DNA of 64,000 nucleotides from Pedococcus sp031456495 (GCF_031456495.1 NZ_JAVDUW010000001.1:1116001-1180000), one strand, 5' to 3'. Shown: positions 44,194 to 52,809, counted from the stretch's first letter. Numbers and translations: made by a program. Notes: generated by a model not told the origin, from the sequence alone.

Positions 44194-45507
44194 CTAACCA
44201 ACCTCGCTGTCCACTTCGCCGGGCAACGCGGGTGGGGCCGCGACCCGGTTCAGATCGGTCGGCCGCAGGAGCAGGGCGGCCACCCCGACGACCCCGGCGA
44301 GGCACGCCGCGAGGGTGCCGAGCACGGCATACCCGAGCTGTCCGACGACGACGCCGGCGAGCGCTCCCCCGCCACCGGCGGCCAGCCCCATGGCGAGGTC
44401 CGAGGCGCCCTGGGCGCCCGCGCGCTCGCTCAGCGGCACCGCGCGGACCACCAGGGTCGACCCGCTGACCAGCGTGAACGACCACCCGAGGCCCAGCAGG
44501 AACAGGCCCACCGCGAGCCCGGGCGACCAGCCGGTCGGCGCCTGCGCGGCGAGCACGCCGGCGACGACGAGGATGGCCGCGCCGGCGAGCGCGTTCGTGC
44601 GGCCGCCCCACCGGTCGACGGCGAACCCGACCAGCGGCGAGAACGCGAACATGCCCAGGATGTGGGCGCTGATGACCAGGCCGATGACCTGCAGGTCGGC
44701 GCCGCCGTGGTGCATGTGGAGGGGGGTCATCACCATGACGCTGACCATCACCGTGTGCCCGATGGCCATGGTGATGACGCCGAGCAGGGCGCCGGGGTAG
44801 GCACCGAGCGTGCGCAGGCCGCGCCAGACCGATCCGTGCTGGCGCTCGAGCGGCTCGGTGGCGCGGGCGGCCTCGACCCTGCGGGCCAGCAGCAGCGGGT
44901 CGGGGCGCAGGCGCAGCAGGATCACCACGGCGCCGAGCAGCAGCCCGGCGAGGGAGAAGACGTACGGGCCGGCGAGCGAGGGGACGTGCAGCACCCGGGC
45001 GACCGGCTCCCCCGGCCCGGCGAGGTTGGGCCCGAACACGGCCCCCACGGTCGTCGCCCACACGACGATCGACAGGTCGCGGCCGCGGCGGTGCTCGTCG
45101 GCGAGGTCGGCCGCGACGTACCGGGCCTGGCTGTTGGCGGCGTTGGCCCCGCCGAAGAGGGTGGTGCCGAGCAGCAGGAGCGGGAAGCTGCGCACGGCCG
45201 CCGCCACGATGATCGTCACCGCGCCGAGGATCCCCAGCCCGTAGCCGGCGAGCATGCCCCAGCGCCGGCCGCGCGCGGCCATGACGTGCGCCATCGGGAT
45301 CGCGACGAGCGCGCCGCCGAGCACCTGGAAGGTGCCGCCCAGGCCCGCGAGGTCGGCCGAGCCGCTGGTCTGCTCCGCGAGCAGCGCGCCGACGGCGGCA
45401 CCCGCGGAGACGCCGACCCCGACGAGCACCTGGGTGCCGACGAGCGTGGTGACGGTGCGCCGCTGGACGGCGTGGAGGTCGGCGGTCGTGGGCACGGCTT
45501 CGGGCAC
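44194..45507 (-). CDS. MFS transporter
   Basis: A protein of 437 residues; GTG 45507 starts MPEAVPTTADLHAVQRRTVT. About twelve hydrophobic helices with the A-motif-like loop AHVMAARGRRWGMLAGYGLG (between helices 2 and 3) and the second-half copy GFAVDRWGGRTNALAGAAIL. This is the standard major facilitator layout, probably a drug or metabolite exporter; substrate unknown. It is followed after nine bases by the helicase-nuclease gene, so the two may share a transcript. A three-unit tandem repeat lies just upstream (45575-45646). Confidence 0.92.
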   Translation of the reverse strand: MPEAVPTTADLHAVQRRTVTTLVGTQVLVGVGVSAGAAVGALLAEQTSGSADLAGLGGTFQVLGGALVAIPMAHVMAARGRRWGMLAGYGLGILGAVTIIVAAAVRSFPLLLLGTTLFGGANAANSQARYVAADLADEHRRGRDLSIVVWATTVGAVFGPNLAGPGEPVARVLHVPSLAGPYVFSLAGLLLGAVVILLRLRPDPLLLARRVEAARATEPLERQHGSVWRGLRTLGAYPGALLGVITMAIGHTVMVSVMVMTPLHMHHGGADLQVIGLVISAHILGMFAFSPLVGFAVDRWGGRTNALAGAAILVVAGVLAAQAPTGWSPGLAVGLFLLGLGWSFTLVSGSTLVVRAVPLSERAGAQGASDLAMGLAAGGGGALAGVVVGQLGYAVLGTLAACLAGVVGVAALLLRPTDLNRVAAPPALPGEVDSEVG

Positions 45508-45574
45508 CGCGTCAGTATGCCGGGAGGCACGGACAGTGGTCGTGGGCCCAAGGGCCCGCCGTTCACCGGTCGGC

Positions 45575-45646
45575 GCAGGCGTGGCAGAGGCCCTGGGCGC
45601 GAGCGTGGCATTGATCCTGGGTGCGAGCGTGGCAGAGACCCTGGGC
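45575..45646. repeat. 24-bp imperfect tandem repeat, three units
   Basis: Units at 45575-45598, 45599-45622 and 45623-45646, with shared core GCG(A/T)GGCA/GCGAGCGTGGCA and ending CCTGGG(C/T). If read with the MFS gene frame they would encode a (SATLAPR)-like repeat, but no start or ribosome binding site supports that. They lie in the intergenic space between the MFS gene and the secreted-protein gene. Confidence 0.8.
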
Positions 45647-45693
45647 ATGGGCCCTGCGCCCTGCCCAGGGCCTCCGTCCTCCCGGGACCCCCG

Positions 45694-46227
45694 TCAACCG
45701 GTGTTCGTGGTCGCTCGTCCCGGGCTGACCACCCCCGTGAGGGTCAGCGGGAAGGTCGCGTCGCGGCAGCTGTCCTGCCCCGGCAGCGCCAACCGCATGA
45801 CCGTCACCGGGATGCGGATGCTGGACCCGCGCGGCACCACGTAGGTGGGCGCGCCGGTGCGGTCCGAGCGGTAGGAGCTCACGACCAGGGCACGGTCGGC
45901 CCGGCAGTCCGGACCGCCGTCGCGTGGCGTGGCTGTGAGCTGGAGCACCCGGTATGCCGTGGTGCCCGGGTTCGTCACCGTCACCTCGACGGTGCGCAGC
46001 TCCCCCGGCGCGAGGGCGCGGACGCCGTCGGCAGCGGCCCAGGGCGCGTCCTTCGCAGGCTTGGCAGCCGCGACTCCCCCGGCCGCGGCGACGACCGCCA
46101 AGGTGCCGGTGTGGGTCGGGGTGGAGCCGCTCGCTCGGTGGGAGGACGTCACGACGGCGACCACGCCGAGGGCGACCACGGCGGCGACGCCGGCCGTCAC
46201 CCCGCGGACCGCTGTGGTCGTGGACAT
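45694..46227 (-). CDS. Exported hypothetical protein
   Basis: A protein of 177 residues from ATG 46227, with GAAGGAG seven bases upstream. Residues 8-28 are a hydrophobic signal or anchor (GVTAGVAAVVALGVVAVVTS). The mature part contains ELRTVEVTVTNPGTTAYRVL, an immunoglobulin-like beta-sandwich strand pattern, and two Cys that may form a disulfide (DCRADRAL, QDSCRDATFP). No enzyme motif. Likely an extracytoplasmic binding or structural protein; family not recognised. Short GTAAAG repeats lie about 210-250 bases upstream. Confidence 0.75.
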   Translation of the reverse strand: MSTTTAVRGVTAGVAAVVALGVVAVVTSSHRASGSTPTHTGTLAVVAAAGGVAAAKPAKDAPWAAADGVRALAPGELRTVEVTVTNPGTTAYRVLQLTATPRDGGPDCRADRALVVSSYRSDRTGAPTYVVPRGSSIRIPVTVMRLALPGQDSCRDATFPLTLTGVVSPGRATTNTG

Positions 46228-46600
46228 CGCTGCGCTCCTTCGTGGCAGGAAGAGAGGGACCCGGTGGCGTCTCAGGGGCGTACGCCACCGGGTCGGTCAC
46301 TGGTCCGAGCCCCCAGCTGGAGGACTGAGGTGGGGCTCGGGCCCGGCCCCTTCCCCCGAAGGGGCCGATACCCATCGTGGTCGCTGGCCCCGTCCCGGCA
46401 CATCAGCCCTCGGGGCACGCTCAACTCGTCCGTTCAGGTAAAGACGAACCCATGTAAAGGTAAAGGGATGGTAAAGCGCGGAGCCCGGTGGTAGCGATTC
46501 GGGCCGGCTCCCGACGAGCACCACGGACGCCCCACCAGGGGAATGCACGACGCCCGCCCACCGGGCGACGGTGGACGGGCATCGGGTTCGGGGGCGCCTG
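46228..46600. other. Intergenic region with GTAAAG repeats
   Basis: No gene. Upstream of the exported protein (minus strand) and downstream of the metalloprotease. Holds the four GTAAAG hexamers (46438-46476) and a GC-rich inverted repeat (GGCCCCTTC/GAAGGGGCC) near 46345-46368. Confidence 0.5.
46438..46476. repeat. Cluster of four GTAAAG hexamers
   Basis: GTAAAG begins at 46438, 46454, 46460 and 46471, an unusual AT-rich island in GC-rich DNA. Read toward the gene at 46227, the repeats are CTTTAC. Spacings of 16, 6 and 11 suggest a multi-site operator rather than a microsatellite. Confidence 0.65.
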
Positions 46601-47359
46601 CTAGCTGAGGTCCTTGTACGGCAGGCCGGCGGTGCTGAGGCAGCCGGCGCCGCGGCCGACCTTGGCCAGGCCGGCGAGGTCACCGGTGGCGTACGCGTAC
46701 GGCGAGGTGGTGCGCAGCGTCGGGTACATCTGCTGGCGCGTGTCGCTGACGTGCTGCAGCCCCATGACGTGGCCGAGCTCGTGCATCAGCAGGTTGGTGC
46801 GCCGCAGGCCCGACCCGAAGCCACCGTTCAGCTGCGCGAACGCCTGCGGGGTGTCGAGGACGACGAAACCACGCTGCGCGGCATACGTGTAGGTGGTCCG
46901 GCCGTTGACCCAGCGCGAGGCCCACGCGTAGCTGAACCCGCCCTGGCCGGCGGTCGCCCCGGTGAGGCTGTAGGCCGTCTTCGTCGGGGTGGTCCACGCG
47001 ATGATGATCTCGGCGGACTGCCTCGAGGCGGAGCCGGGCTGCGGCACCTCGCTCGTCGTTCCCTTGTAGGAGAAAGCGATCCGCGTGGCGGTCGAGATGC
47101 GCGCGACGGCGGACTTGGTCTCGTTCAGGACGGTGGTGCGGGAGGCCGTGGGCACCGAGGCGAGGTTCACCTTCCAGGTGATGGCCGTCTGGCAGGGGTT
47201 CCAGCGCAGGACCGGCTTGGTGCCGTTCGGGAGGCTGGCGTAGGCGAGCTTGTACGTGGTCGTGGCGCCGCTGGCGGCCTGCGGGGCGGCGACCGTGGCC
47301 GCGGCCACCAGCGCGACGGGCGCGAGGGCGGCGGCGAGTGCGCGGAGTGACATGCGCAT
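46601..47359 (-). CDS. Secreted matrixin-like zinc metalloprotease
   Basis: A protein of 252 residues. ATG 47359 is preferred because GAAGGATC precedes it; a longer frame lacks a site. Residues 1-30 are a signal peptide ending AASGA. The zinc site HELGHVMGLQHV (about residues 191-202) is HExxHxxGxxH, diagnostic of metzincins. LRWNPCQTAITWKVN and RIAFSYKG are in the expected preceding strands. There is no recognisable pro-domain with a Cys switch, so it may be kept inactive in another way. It probably degrades extracellular protein or wall-associated peptides. Confidence 0.9.
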   Translation of the reverse strand: MRMSLRALAAALAPVALVAAATVAAPQAASGATTTYKLAYASLPNGTKPVLRWNPCQTAITWKVNLASVPTASRTTVLNETKSAVARISTATRIAFSYKGTTSEVPQPGSASRQSAEIIIAWTTPTKTAYSLTGATAGQGGFSYAWASRWVNGRTTYTYAAQRGFVVLDTPQAFAQLNGGFGSGLRRTNLLMHELGHVMGLQHVSDTRQQMYPTLRTTSPYAYATGDLAGLAKVGRGAGCLSTAGLPYKDLS

Positions 47360-47685
47360 CGGGCGATCCTTCGGGGGGCGGTGTTCGGAGTCCTGGGTGC
47401 CCGAACGCGAGAGGGGACCGCCCGAGGCGCGTCCAGTATGCGTGGGCACAAGCCGCCGACCTACACGGATGTGGACATTTCAACCGAACGGGTGATGTGG
47501 GCCCACCCGTCCTTGCGAGCGGTCGGCTGCGGGTGGGTCCGGACGGGGGCCCAAGGTCACGCCCCGGCGCGCGGTGGTCGGCTGACGCTGGAGGTGTCAC
47601 CGCACGGCAGGGACGCGCCGGCCAGGGTGTCGCTGGCGGGCAGGAGGGACCGCCGGACGGGGACGCGACCGGGGAGGCGATGGGC
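47360..47685. other. Intergenic region
   Basis: Divergent promoter region between the metalloprotease and the gene at 47686. No gene, strong hairpin or recognised operator seen. Confidence 0.45.
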
Positions 47686-48165
47686 ATGACGGAGAGGCTC
47701 GGGCGGAGTCCGGGTCGGGGTCGACGGTGGGTGGCCGTGGCCGGCGCGGCTGTGCTGGCAGGAGGGGTCGGCTTGGCCGGCGGGTACGCCATCGGCCACG
47801 AGGAGCCGCCGACCGGGCTGGCGTCGGCGAAGGTGGTCGCCGCCGTGGACGGCACGCTCGCGGCGTTGGGGCGCGGGGACTTCACGACGTTCGGGTCCCA
47901 CTTCGCGCCGGACGCGGTCTTCGAGGAGCCCGGGCCGGGCGCTGCCGCGGTGAAGGGTCGCGACCGCATCATCGAGGTGAACCGCACGCTCTACGGGTAC
48001 GGCGCCCGCTACCACCGGACCGGCGCCATCCTGCAGCGCGGCCACGTCGTGTCGTATGCCGTGAGCTGCCCGGGGTGCCCCGGCGCCGACGAGGAGATCG
48101 ACATCGCCGTCCTGGACGACCAGCTCCGGTTCGTCCACTACTGGATGATCGAGGGCGGCAAGTGA
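47686..48165 (+). CDS. Exported NTF2/SnoaL-like protein
   Basis: A protein of 159 residues; ATG 47686 has GGGGAGG eight bases upstream, and an earlier ATG at 47680 sits too close to it. Residues 15-37 are a hydrophobic anchor or signal (WVAVAGAAVLAGGVGLAGGYA). Residues about 47-159 follow the NTF2-like pattern: VDGTLAALGRGDFTTFGSHF, APDAVFEEPGPGAAAVKGRD, IIEVNRTLYGYG, then DEEIDIAVLDDQLRFVHYWM. The fold is used by many small enzymes and binding proteins; here it is probably outside the membrane. Two Cys pairs (SCPGCPG) could bind metal or form a disulfide. Confidence 0.8.
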   Translation: MTERLGRSPGRGRRWVAVAGAAVLAGGVGLAGGYAIGHEEPPTGLASAKVVAAVDGTLAALGRGDFTTFGSHFAPDAVFEEPGPGAAAVKGRDRIIEVNRTLYGYGARYHRTGAILQRGHVVSYAVSCPGCPGADEEIDIAVLDDQLRFVHYWMIEGGK

Positions 48166-48293
48166 GCGTCGCCGCCCTGCTCGCGGCGTATGCATGTCTG
48201 TCCGGCGCGCGAGGTCAGATACCCTTCGTGCGGCAGTTCTCCACCGTGCCCGGCCCTCACGGGTGCGGCATTGGCGAGACCAGCCACCACCCC

Positions 48294-48366
48294 GCCCTCG
48301 TAGCTCAGGGGATAGAGCACCGCTCTCCTAAAGCGGGTGTCGGCAGTTCGAATCTGCCCGAGGGCA
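48294..48366 (+). tRNA. tRNA-Arg (anticodon CCT)
   Basis: Acceptor GCCCTCG/CGAGGGC, D arm GCTC-AGGGGATA-GAGC, anticodon stem CCGCT/AGCGG with loop CTCCTAA, T arm GGCAG-TTCGAAT-CTGCC, discriminator A. The anticodon CCT reads AGG. The 3' end is followed by CAACC, not CCA. No partial copy of this tRNA was found elsewhere in the window. Confidence 0.95.
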
Positions 48367-48550
48367 CAACCACGTCTTTGGAGTCAGACGCTCTGAACCC
48401 CTCGTGCGCCCTTTACCGGTTCGAGCAGGTCGACAAACCCCTCACGGGCACAACTCCTCATTTCTGGTGCCTCGAGTGGCGGGGCACCGACGGACACAGG
48501 ACCAGCCCCGCCCCGAAGGAAGGAGCGAGGCTGGCCAGGAGCGAGGTCCG

Positions 48551-48910
48551 TCAGGGCTCGCCGCCACCACCGGCTAGGAAGCCGCTGTGGCCGTTGCAGG
48601 AGTCACCGGGCGCGAAGCCGGAGGCGTTGATCTCTGCGGGCGTGGCACCCATGGCTGTCAGCTGCTGCCGCACGTGGCCCCAGTTCTGCACCCGGCCCGG
48701 CTCGTAGTTCGGGTCGGATGGGTCGAGGAAGCGCTCGGGGTTCTGTCCGGAGAAGCCGCAGATGGAGTTCGCGTGTCCGCGCATCCCCGTCTCGTTGATG
48801 TTTCCTGCGCTGCTGTTGCCTTGAGCCTCCCCCGCGCTGGCCGCGGAGGTGCCGAGGAGGATGAGAGTCCCGGCGAGGGCCGGAACGGCGAGTGCGGATG
48901 TGATTCTCAT
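48551..48910 (-). CDS. Small secreted hypothetical protein
   Basis: A protein of 119 residues from ATG 48910. Signal peptide MRITSALAVPALAGTLILLG with the cleavage region SAASA at about residue 26. Mature part: ETGMRGHANSICGFSGQNPE, then RFLDPSDPNYEPGRVQNWGH, ending DSCNGHSGFLAGGGGEP, with two Cys suited to one disulfide. Similar small exported proteins with NSICxFSG are widespread in actinobacteria; function not known. The ribosome binding site is weak. Confidence 0.75.
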   Translation of the reverse strand: MRITSALAVPALAGTLILLGTSAASAGEAQGNSSAGNINETGMRGHANSICGFSGQNPERFLDPSDPNYEPGRVQNWGHVRQQLTAMGATPAEINASGFAPGDSCNGHSGFLAGGGGEP

Positions 48911-49099
48911 GCAGCATGACGGTAGAAGCCTTCATGACGGGGCGCCTCCACCATCCTTGCTAAATGGCACTAGAGCAGAACGACCGCTCCCTCCTAGAAC
49001 ATTTGCTTGGACGGTCGAACATCGGGCAGTGGTCCTACCCCTCCCCGCGGGTGCAACATTCCCTCATCGGGGCGTAGCGCCCGTGCTGAGGAGCGGACC

Positions 49100-49531
49100 A
49101 TGGTCAGAGCCAGTCGCACCGTCGTCATCAACCGGCCGATCGAGGACGTGTTCGCGTTCTTCACGACACACTCGAACGACAAGTCCTGGCGCTCCCACGT
49201 CAAGGAGATCTCCGACGGCGGACCACCCGGAGTGGGGGCGCACATCCACCAGGTGGTCAGGGGCCCCGGCGGCCGCGGCATACCCGCGGACGTGGAGGTG
49301 ACTGGCTACGAGCCGCCGACGAGGTACACCTTTGTGGCCGTCACCGGACCGGTGGGGCCGGCCGGTGAGTTCCGGTTCCGATCCCTCGGGGGCGCGACCG
49401 AGGTGACGCTCACGTTGGGCGCCGAGCTCGGCGGCCTGAAGAGTCTGCTCATGTCACGGTCAGTCCAGAACGCCATGGACAGCGAGGTGGCCGGGCTCGA
49501 GAAGGCAAAGCGGCAGCTGGAAGCCACATGA
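49100..49531 (+). CDS. SRPBCC-family protein (polyketide cyclase/dehydrase-like), paralogue 1
   Basis: A protein of 143 residues from ATG 49100, with GAGGAGC six bases upstream. START/SRPBCC layout: VRASRTVVINRPIEDVFAFF (first strand and helix), SWRSHVKEIS, VTGYEPPTRYTFVAVTGPVG (curved sheet) and a C-terminal helix ending GLEKAKRQLEAT. The fold binds hydrophobic ligands in a deep cavity; the ligand is unknown. The paralogue at 50654-51079 is closely similar, and a broken third copy lies at 50486-50560. Confidence 0.88.
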   Translation: MVRASRTVVINRPIEDVFAFFTTHSNDKSWRSHVKEISDGGPPGVGAHIHQVVRGPGGRGIPADVEVTGYEPPTRYTFVAVTGPVGPAGEFRFRSLGGATEVTLTLGAELGGLKSLLMSRSVQNAMDSEVAGLEKAKRQLEAT

Positions 49532-49666
49532 CGGCCTCCCACCGCCGGTTCAAGGCCCCATCTGCCCGGACCATGTACTGCCGCAGAGAAGGAGTTGCTG
49601 CGGCTCGTCCGCGGGTCCATCGTGGCCTGAGGTAGTCCGGACAGTGTCCGCGAAAGGTGGCCCGCC

Positions 49667-50479
49667 ATGCGCCGTGCCGTGATCTCCCTCCTCGCCGCCC
49701 TCGCCCTGGTCGTCGGGGTCGTCCCGACCGCCAGTGCGGCCGCCCCACCCGTGCCGCACAGCATGGCGGCCATCGGTGACTCGATCAGCCAGGCGGTCGA
49801 CGTCTGTTGCTGGTACGGAAACCACCCCGCCAACTCGTGGAGCACGGGTTACTCCAGCTACGACGGCGTCACCAGCCACTACGAGCGACTCCGGGCGTTG
49901 AACGGCGCCATCAGCGGTCACGAGTACAACGACTCGGTGTCGGGCGCCCGGATGAGCGATGCTGCGCGCCAGGCGACGTCGGCCGTCTCGCAAGGCGCGC
50001 AGTACGTCACGATCCTCATGGGTGCCAACGACGTCTGCACGTCCTCCCCGTCGACCATGACGTCGGTGGACACCTTCCGTCAGCAGTACCAGCAGGCGTT
50101 GGGCATCCTCAACTCCGGCCTGTCCCCGACGGCCCACATCTTCGTGGCGAGCATCCCCGACATCTACCACCTGCGGCAGATCTACTACACGGACAGCACC
50201 GCTGAGCTGGTCTGGGCCGCGGCGGGCATCTGCCAGTCGATGCTCTCCCCGTTCCTGACAGAGTCGCAGCGCCTTGCTGTCCGGCAGCGCAACATCGACT
50301 TCAACACCGTGCTCGCCCAGGAGTGTGCGAAGTACGCGCGCTGCAAGTTCGACGGCAACGCGGTCTTCTCCTACCAGTTCAGCCGCAGCCAGGTGAGCAG
50401 GCTCGACTACTTCCACCCGAGCCTGTCCGGACAGTCGGCGCTCGCCAGCATCACCTGGGCGACGAGCTGGTGGGGCTGA
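49667..50479 (+). CDS. Secreted SGNH/GDSL-family hydrolase
   Basis: A protein of 270 residues from ATG 49667, with AAAGGTGG upstream. Signal peptide MRRAVISLLAALALVVGVVP, cleaved near TASAA. Block I AAIGDSISQAVDVCC (catalytic Ser at about residue 39), block III ILMGANDVCTSS (oxyanion Asn), and block V LDYFHPSLSGQ (catalytic Asp and His near residue 250). Several Cys suggest disulfides. SGNH hydrolases act as esterases or lipases on lipids, carbohydrates or other esters. The gene sits between two SRPBCC paralogues, which looks like an insertion or a duplication around it. Confidence 0.9.
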   Translation: MRRAVISLLAALALVVGVVPTASAAAPPVPHSMAAIGDSISQAVDVCCWYGNHPANSWSTGYSSYDGVTSHYERLRALNGAISGHEYNDSVSGARMSDAARQATSAVSQGAQYVTILMGANDVCTSSPSTMTSVDTFRQQYQQALGILNSGLSPTAHIFVASIPDIYHLRQIYYTDSTAELVWAAAGICQSMLSPFLTESQRLAVRQRNIDFNTVLAQECAKYARCKFDGNAVFSYQFSRSQVSRLDYFHPSLSGQSALASITWATSWWG

Positions 50480-50485
50480 GCCAAA

Positions 50486-50560
50486 GCGCAAGCCAGCCGC
50501 AACTTCGTCATCAGCCGGCCGACCGCGGACGTGTACGGACCGCCGACGAGGTATGCCTGA
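50486..50560 (+). pseudogene. Remnant of a third SRPBCC gene with internal deletion
   Basis: The 24 codons before TGA 50558-50560 read ASRNFVISRPTADVY followed directly by GPPTRYA. They align with the start (ASRTVVINRPIEDVF) and then the middle (EPPTRYTF) of the two complete SRPBCC genes on either side, so about 60 residues between them have been lost and the rest is missing. Confidence 0.75.
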
Positions 50561-50653
50561 CAGCCGGGTCACAGGGACCAACGGCCCTCTGGGGCTGGGG
50601 GCACTGGCGCCACCGTGGGACGAGGTAGTGAGAGCCAGCCCCAGGAGCCAGTC

Positions 50654-51079
50654 ATGGCCGAAGCCAGTCGCACCGTCGTCATCGACCGCCCGATCGACGA
50701 GGTGTTCGCCTTCTTCACCACCCCGTCGAACGACCCCTCGTGGCGAACGCAGGTCAAGGAGATCTCGGGGCAACCGCATGAGGGTGCGCGCATCCACCAG
50801 GTCGTCAAGGGCCCCGGCGGCACGGACTTCCCTTCGGACATGGAGGTGACCGCGTTCGAGCCGCCCACCAGGTACGCGTTCCGTGTCGTGGTCGGGCCCG
50901 TCCGGCCGGAGGGCGAGTTCCGCCTGACGTCCGTGGGGAATCAAACCGAGGTCACCTTCCACCTGAGGGCCGAGATCAAAGGGCTCAAGGCCCTCGCCCT
51001 GGCGCGGCCGGCGCAGAGCGCGATGGACACCGAGGTTCACGGTCTCGAGACCGCCAAGCGCCTGCTCGAAGGCACCTGA
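50654..51079 (+). CDS. SRPBCC-family protein, paralogue 2
   Basis: A protein of 141 residues from ATG 50654, with CAGGAGC seven bases upstream. Begins AEASRTVVIDRPIDEVFAFF and shares SNDPSWRTQVKEIS, ARIHQVVKGPGG and AFEPPTRYAF with paralogue 1. Changes concentrate in the middle of the ligand cavity, so ligands may differ. Function unknown. It lies directly after the remnant at 50486-50560. Confidence 0.88.
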   Translation: MAEASRTVVIDRPIDEVFAFFTTPSNDPSWRTQVKEISGQPHEGARIHQVVKGPGGTDFPSDMEVTAFEPPTRYAFRVVVGPVRPEGEFRLTSVGNQTEVTFHLRAEIKGLKALALARPAQSAMDTEVHGLETAKRLLEGT

Positions 51080-51177
51080 CCGGTTCCACCCACCTTCGCT
51101 CGACATGCGGGTCCGGCGGCGACCGGACCATGTGCCGACAGCGTGGTCGGTCTCGCTGTACGTCCTGTCGTAGCCGA

Positions 51178-52680
51178 CTACTCGCCGGAGGACAGCTCCG
51201 GCGCCGGCCCCAGGGCCGCCAGCTCCTGCCCCCGCGGGTCGAGCTCGAGCGAGGACGGGACGTCGAAGACCTGCACCGGTCGCCGCGAGGAGTCCCACTC
51301 CGACCACCCCGGGTCACCGGTCGTGCCGAACGCGACCCACGCCGCGTGCATCTCGTCGGCCAGCTCCTGCGGGGCGTCGGGACCGGTCAGGGTCCCGCCA
51401 CCGGCGAGGGTGTCGAAGACGAACGGCAGCTCCAGCGCATGGCACGCCCCGAGCCCGGGAACTCTTGACTCCCAGTCGAACTCGTACACGTGAGTCCGTC
51501 CACCGGCAGCCGTGTGCGCGTCCGCCATCCGCACCGTCTCCCGCCGGAACGAGGCGTCCGTCAGGATCGCCGCGAGCAGGTCCCCCGCGTTCGCACCGGG
51601 CCGCGACGCGGCATACACCTGCGCCACCGACGGGTCGATCCCGTACCGGCTCAACACCATCGGCAACGCGGCGTCACTGACCATCGCCGCGATCCCGGTC
51701 GGCATGAGGAAGAAGCGGAACTCGTCGCGCGTCGTCCCCGCGAGCAGCTCCACGTCCCTGCCTGCGCGCGCGGCGATCCGCGCCAGCGGCACCTCCGGCA
51801 CCACGTCGCCGTCGACGGTCGGGAAGAGGCTCATGATGCCCAGGCCGTTGCGGACCACGCTGGCACCCCACCGCGCCGGGTCGGGCGCCTGCGCCAGGGC
51901 GAGCCCGACCGCGTTCTGCGCCTCGAGCAGCGCCTCCGGGTCCGTGGAGCCCAACCCCTCCGCCGTCGCCGGCACCCCCGCCGCCTCCGCGACCGCCTCG
52001 GTGACGCGCCGCGCGTCGGCCTCGTCCGCCACCGCCGTGGCCATGCCGCTCTGCACCACCGCTCGCCGGAACAGCCCCTCGGCAGCAGGTGACGCCAGCA
52101 GGCAGGCCACGCTCATGCCACCGGCCGACTCGCCGAAGACCGTGACGTTGGCCGGGTTCCCGCCGAACGCGGCGACGTTCTCCTGCACCCACGCCAGCGC
52201 CAGCAGCTGGTCGCGCAGGCCCCGGTTCGACGGCGCGCCCTCGACAGCGGCGAAGCCCGGCACCCCGAGCCGGTAGTTCACCGACACGAGCACCACGCCG
52301 TCGCGGGCGAACGCGGACCCGTCGTAGATGCTGAGCGCGTTCCCACCCCGGGTGAAGGCGCCACCGTGGATCCAGACCATCACCGGCAGCCCGGAGGCGC
52401 CCGGGTCCGGCGTCCAGACGTTGACGTGCAGGTGGTCGTCGCCGGGGATGATCGTCGTCCCGAGGATCGCCGCGATCGGCGGCGCGTACGGTCCCTGCGT
52501 TGCGGTCGCACCCAGCGCGGTCGCCTCGCGCACCCCATCCCACGCGGCCGCCGGGCGCGGCGCCTCGAAGCGTGCGGGCCCGACCGGCGCGGCGGCATAC
52601 GGGATGCCGAGGAACGCGCTCACACCGTCGCTCGTGCGGCCTCGCACGCGTCCGGTGGTCAGGGAGACGACAGGGTCCAC
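51178..52680 (-). CDS. Carboxylesterase (type B, para-nitrobenzyl esterase-like)
   Basis: A protein of 500 residues from GTG 52680, with CAGGAGGAACC immediately before. Type-B carboxylesterase features: GRVRGRTSDGVSAFLGIPYA near the start, oxyanion hole VMVWIHGGAF (about residues 100-109), nucleophile motif VTVFGESAGGMS (Ser about residue 185) and the catalytic His region near GLGACHALELPFVF. No signal peptide; cytoplasmic. It hydrolyses carboxylic esters of unknown physiological identity. Divergent from the exchanger gene, with a 9-bp tandem repeat in the intergenic region. Confidence 0.92.
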   Translation of the reverse strand: MDPVVSLTTGRVRGRTSDGVSAFLGIPYAAAPVGPARFEAPRPAAAWDGVREATALGATATQGPYAPPIAAILGTTIIPGDDHLHVNVWTPDPGASGLPVMVWIHGGAFTRGGNALSIYDGSAFARDGVVLVSVNYRLGVPGFAAVEGAPSNRGLRDQLLALAWVQENVAAFGGNPANVTVFGESAGGMSVACLLASPAAEGLFRRAVVQSGMATAVADEADARRVTEAVAEAAGVPATAEGLGSTDPEALLEAQNAVGLALAQAPDPARWGASVVRNGLGIMSLFPTVDGDVVPEVPLARIAARAGRDVELLAGTTRDEFRFFLMPTGIAAMVSDAALPMVLSRYGIDPSVAQVYAASRPGANAGDLLAAILTDASFRRETVRMADAHTAAGGRTHVYEFDWESRVPGLGACHALELPFVFDTLAGGGTLTGPDAPQELADEMHAAWVAFGTTGDPGWSEWDSSRRPVQVFDVPSSLELDPRGQELAALGPAPELSSGE

Positions 52681-52764
52681 GGTTCCTCCTGGAGTCGTAG
52701 GGGGCGCGGTCGCCGGGCAGCAGCGTCCGGTTCCCCAGCAGCCTCGCCCACGGCGGCCCCCGCC

Positions 52765-52809
52765 GCACGCCCGGCACGCCCGGCACGCCCGGCACGCCCG
52801 GCACGCCCG
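52765..52809. repeat. 9-bp tandem repeat (GCACGCCCG) x5
   Basis: Five exact copies of GCACGCCCG at 52765-52809, then a degenerate sixth (GCACGTCCA). Nine is a multiple of three, but no reading frame with a start covers it, so it is most likely intergenic. It lies between the divergent esterase and exchanger genes and may change in copy number. Confidence 0.92.

Noticed and set aside
43226..45061. A long minus-strand frame across the helicase/MFS junction
   Set aside because: It is a shadow of both real genes in another frame, Arg/Pro-rich and without a ribosome binding site.
48294..48550. An attachment site at tRNA-Arg(CCT)
   Set aside because: No second copy of the tRNA 3' end and no integrase was found in the window.
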